64,000 nucleotides of DNA from Campylobacter rectus (GTDB taxonomy: Bacteria; Campylobacterota; Campylobacteria; Campylobacterales; Campylobacteraceae): positions 806,001 through 870,000 of the forward strand of contig NZ_CP012543.1 of assembly GCF_004803795.1 (NCBI RefSeq), read 5' to 3'. The position numbers and the translations under genes were made by a program. Of this stretch, positions 61,300 through 64,000 are shown piece by piece; the stretch's first letter is position 1, and each line of letters starts with the position of its first letter. The notes beneath the pieces are model-generated. The model was not told the DNA's origin. It ran no database searches and saw only the letters and a program-made list of their open reading frames with translations.

Positions 61300-63180
61300 A
61301 TGAAGAAATTTTCATTTGCACTACTGCTGGCTGTAAATTTATTCGCCGTAGAGCCTATAAAATCTACCGTCCAGGAGCTAAGCTGGCCTAGCGGAGATAC
61401 TTTTTTAACGTTTTTAGAGAAAAATTCCATTCCGCTAAAGCTTTATTATGATCTCGATTCGGAGGATAAGGAATTTGTAAGCGAGATAAAAGCCGGTATT
61501 GCGTATCAAATTTTACGGGACGAAAAAGGCGCTATAAAGCAGGTTTTGATCCCGATAAACGAAGAGCTTCAGGCTCAAATTTACAAAGACGAAGATGATA
61601 AATTTAAATTTCAGCTCTCCTCGATCTCGTATCAGACCTATAAACGCGTGCTTAGCATGCCTGTTAGCGCAAACCCGTCGCAGGATATTTTGGAAGCTAC
61701 GGGTAGCGCGGGCCTGGCGCACGGATTTTATATGGCGATGAAGGGCGAAGTGGGCGAAAAAGAATTTAGAAAGCTTAAAAAAGGCGACAGAATCGCGATG
61801 GGATACACGCAAAAATTTAGGCTCGGACGCACCTTTGGTATGCCCGAGATCCACTGGGCGATGATCGAAATCGGCGGCAAAAGATACACCGTCTATAAAT
61901 ACGAAAACAAATACTACGACAAAAGCGGTAAGAAAAACGATAAATTTTTGCTAACCAGACCGATCGCAAACGCTCGCATAACTTCGCCTTTCACGCCCAA
62001 GCGCTACCATCCGATACTAAAAAGATACAAGGCACATCTGGGCGTGGATTACGGCGCCGCTAAAGGCACTCCGATAAAGGCCGCGGGCGAGGGCACGGTA
62101 AAATTCGTCGGCACTAAAGGCGGCTACGGCAAGGTCGTGATCATAAGGCACGCAGGCGGCTACGAGACGCTGTATGCGCATACGAACGGCTTTGCTAAGG
62201 GTATAAAATCGGGCGTTAAAGTAAAACAAGGTCAGCTCATCGCATATGTGGGAAATACGGGCGTAAGCACCGGCGCGCATTTGCATTTCGGCGTTTATAA
62301 AAACGGCACCGCGATAAACCCCGAGACCGAGATAAAAGTCGCCAAAAGCGTGTTTGCTTCAAATGAAAGCGCTAAATTTCAAAAATATATAAAACAGTTT
62401 GACGCCAAGATAAAGGAGGCTGCAAACGAGGATAAAATCCCTGAAAAAGAGCAGAGATTTGACGCGGCGATGAGCTGGAAGAGGGCTTTGGTTGAGGCAA
62501 AAACCGATGAAAATTCGACTATGTCCGATGCCGAGGCGAATTTGACCGCAGCCGACGCTAAGGCGGGGCAAAATTTGACGGATACGAATTTAACGGCGAC
62601 GCACTCTAAAAAGGCGGAAGAAAATTTAACTAAAGCAGCATTTTTAAAAACCGAAGCGAATTTGACAAGAGAGCCCGCAAAAGGCTTTAAAGACGTAAAT
62701 TTGACGGCTGAAACGAATGCAAGCATAAAAACCGATGTAAATTTGACGGCAAAATCAGAGTCGAATTTAACCGCAAAAACGCAGCCTAAAGTCGAAAGCA
62801 ACTCATCACAGACAAAAACGAACGCAAACGCGAGCCAAGCGGCTAAAGCCGCGGCAAAGCCCGCAAAATCAGAGTCAAATTTAACTGCCGTAAAAACAAA
62901 AGCCGGCAAAACCGCAAGCAAGACCGAGCCAAAAAAATCAGGCAAAGAGACGAAAAAATCAGAGTCAAATTCGTCTGCTAAAAATAAAGACAAACCAAAG
63001 CAGACGGCCAAGAAAAAAGACAAACCAAGCCCGGGAGCCAAAAACGAACCGAAAAAGAAAAAGGACGCAAACTCCTCCAAGGATAAGCCTAAAAAGCAAA
63101 AAGACGTAAATGCGACCAACAAAAAGGCGAAATCAAAAACGGACAAATCTGCCGAGTCAAGCGATAAAAAGAGTAAATGA
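61300..63180 (+). CDS. M23 peptidoglycan endopeptidase (Pgp3/Csd3-like) with sequon-rich tail
   Basis: 626 residues. Signal peptide (1-16, ending LFA), an inhibitory N-domain (~20-210), and a LytM/M23 zinc peptidase (~225-345) with HLGVD (His246, Asp250) and HLHFG (His327, His329). Related Campylobacter and Helicobacter enzymes trim cross-links and set helical cell shape. Residues ~385-626 are a low-complexity Lys/Ala/Ser/Thr tail with 14 acidic N-glycosylation sequons (D/E-X-N-X-S/T) between ~403 and ~606, mostly of type (D/E)xNLT, then a Lys-rich end. Divergent from the PgbA_N gene; the mgtE start overlaps its stop. Confidence 0.93.
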   Translation: MKKFSFALLLAVNLFAVEPIKSTVQELSWPSGDTFLTFLEKNSIPLKLYYDLDSEDKEFVSEIKAGIAYQILRDEKGAIKQVLIPINEELQAQIYKDEDDKFKFQLSSISYQTYKRVLSMPVSANPSQDILEATGSAGLAHGFYMAMKGEVGEKEFRKLKKGDRIAMGYTQKFRLGRTFGMPEIHWAMIEIGGKRYTVYKYENKYYDKSGKKNDKFLLTRPIANARITSPFTPKRYHPILKRYKAHLGVDYGAAKGTPIKAAGEGTVKFVGTKGGYGKVVIIRHAGGYETLYAHTNGFAKGIKSGVKVKQGQLIAYVGNTGVSTGAHLHFGVYKNGTAINPETEIKVAKSVFASNESAKFQKYIKQFDAKIKEAANEDKIPEKEQRFDAAMSWKRALVEAKTDENSTMSDAEANLTAADAKAGQNLTDTNLTATHSKKAEENLTKAAFLKTEANLTREPAKGFKDVNLTAETNASIKTDVNLTAKSESNLTAKTQPKVESNSSQTKTNANASQAAKAAAKPAKSESNLTAVKTKAGKTASKTEPKKSGKETKKSESNSSAKNKDKPKQTAKKKDKPSPGAKNEPKKKKDANSSKDKPKKQKDVNATNKKAKSKTDKSAESSDKKSK

Positions 63181-64000
63181 TGGAAGAAAACGAGCAATTA
63201 AACGAAGCTAAAGAGCTGCTCGACTCGCATCTAAACGAGACGATCGACGAGGAGCTAAGCGCCGCCGACCTCGCCCAGCACCTAAAAACGCTAAAAAAGC
63301 ACGATGAGGAGCTGTTTGGCGAATACCTCGAAAAGCTCGATCCCGAGATCCTGGGCGACGTAGCGATCGAGATGCCCGATCATATGCTAAAGGACGTGAT
63401 CGAGCAGCTACCGAGTGACAAGATCATCGAGGCGATCGAAGAGCTGGAGAGCGACGATGCGGCCGAGCTTTTGGAGTATATCGAGGAGATCGACGAGCAA
63501 AAGGCTAAAGAGCTCTTTGACGGCCTGGACAAGGACGATCAAGAGGAGATTTTACGTATCCGCAGCTACGACGAGGGCGAGGCGGGCGCGTTTATGCAGA
63601 CGGAGCTTTTTAGCGCACATATCGACGAGCGGCTAAAAACGGCGGTAGAGCGGCTAAGGCGCGAGAAAGAAGAGGGCAAGCTAGAAAACGTCTCGCAGCT
63701 TTTCATCACCGATAAAAAGGGCGTTTTGCTCTATGCCGTGCCGCTTGAGGATCTGATACTATTTGACTTTAACCAAACCTTAAAAGAGATCATCGCAAAG
63801 AGCGAGGAGGATAAATACAAACCCCACGTAGCCGTCGATAACGAGCCTATCGAGACGGTCGTAGAAACGGTCGAAAACTACGATATGAACTCGATCGCGG
63901 TCGTCGATAGCAGGGGGTATTTGCTAGGTCGTATCACCACCGACGACATCCATGATTTTATAAAAGAAAGCGCCACGGAGCAAATCTATAACCTAGCCGG
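63177..64000 (+). CDS. mgtE: Magnesium transporter MgtE (3' end outside window)
   Basis: The frame from ATG 63177 (or 63180) is open to the window end, ~274 codons. The superhelical MgtE N domain of repeated acidic helices comes first (SAADLAQHLKTLKKHDEELFGEYL, in parts; LPSDKIIEAIEELESDDAAELLEYI), then a CBS pair beginning MQTELFSAHIDERLKTAVERLRR (~142), with the second CBS at PHVAVDNEPIETVVETVENYDMNSIAVVD. The membrane channel domain lies beyond 64000. Mg2+ binding between N and CBS domains gates the channel. ATG overlaps the preceding stop by four bases. Confidence 0.93.
   Translation, partial: MMEENEQLNEAKELLDSHLNETIDEELSAADLAQHLKTLKKHDEELFGEYLEKLDPEILGDVAIEMPDHMLKDVIEQLPSDKIIEAIEELESDDAAELLEYIEEIDEQKAKELFDGLDKDDQEEILRIRSYDEGEAGAFMQTELFSAHIDERLKTAVERLRREKEEGKLENVSQLFITDKKGVLLYAVPLEDLILFDFNQTLKEIIAKSEEDKYKPHVAVDNEPIETVVETVENYDMNSIAVVDSRGYLLGRITTDDIHDFIKESATEQIYNLA

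Noticed and set aside
62379-63197. 272-codon minus-strand ORF opposite the M23 peptidase tail
   Set aside because: It is the mirror of the low-complexity tail (Phe/Leu/Ala/Ser repeats), has no ribosome site or family, and the plus-strand gene is secure.

Overview
The window reads as chromosome of a Campylobacter, most likely from the higher-GC oral/enteric group (C. showae, rectus, curvus, concisus type) rather than C. jejuni. The protein families point there: MagIII glycosylase, a PgbA_N-domain protein, a histidine kinase with an HQWRQP H-box, the gene order secD-secF-leuS-lptE-folC-mfd, and uvrB divergent from two small coiled-coil genes. The GC content looks mid-range by eye, and the palindromic word CAAATTTG/AAATTTGA is unusually common. 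I found no rRNA, tRNA or CRISPR array.

Layout. 1-12.9 kb is one dense, co-directional operon-like run: secD (cut by the window edge), secF, a small membrane protein, leuS, lptE, a diguanylate cyclase, folC, mfd, a DUF815 ATPase and a YmdB-type phosphoesterase. 13-17.3 kb holds magIII, an aminotransferase/oxidoreductase pair for nucleotide-sugar work, cysK and cysE. 17.5-19 kb is an AT-rich OpgB/LtaS-like phosphoglycerol transferase after a perfect 21-bp inverted repeat. 19.2-24.2 kb has dnaQ-like, rpe and a CheX/STAS protein on the minus strand, then rpmB, a K+ channel and a DUF465 gene. ppk follows. 26.9-35.5 kb is an accessory zone: degenerate repeats, a copy of the lysE 5' end, a small MGMT-type protein, nrfH-nrfA with a two-component system, the intact lysE, and a decayed lipoprotein gene. 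35.6-41.7 kb has a TorA-type Mo reductase, a truncated phosphatase, uvrB and two small coiled-coil genes.

41.8-47.4 kb has a frameshifted hicA with hicB, a YafQ-type toxin-antitoxin pair, three prepilin-like genes, and an oversized priA whose 3' end is tandemly duplicated. 47.4-51.8 kb is gene-poor (an RclC-like gene, a DUF4272 gene, several decayed fragments). 51.8-57 kb has ispG, dnaB, comEC and yihY; 57.3-58.9 kb is a small accessory cluster; 59-64 kb has glcD, a PgbA_N protein, an M23 endopeptidase with a remarkable C-terminal tail, and the start of mgtE.

Most striking signals: (1) the M23 peptidase tail carries 14 bacterial N-glycosylation sequons (D/E-X-N-X-S/T) in about 200 residues; (2) accessory modules are bracketed by duplicated gene ends (lysE 5' around nrfHA, hicB 3' around the YafQ pair), and priA carries a 182-bp 3' tandem repeat; (3) NrfA has CXXCH at heme 1 and lacks the usual catalytic Tyr and Ca2+ ligands; (4) hicA is broken, or slippage-controlled, at an A6 run; (5) PriA carries a low-complexity insert of about 220-230 residues.
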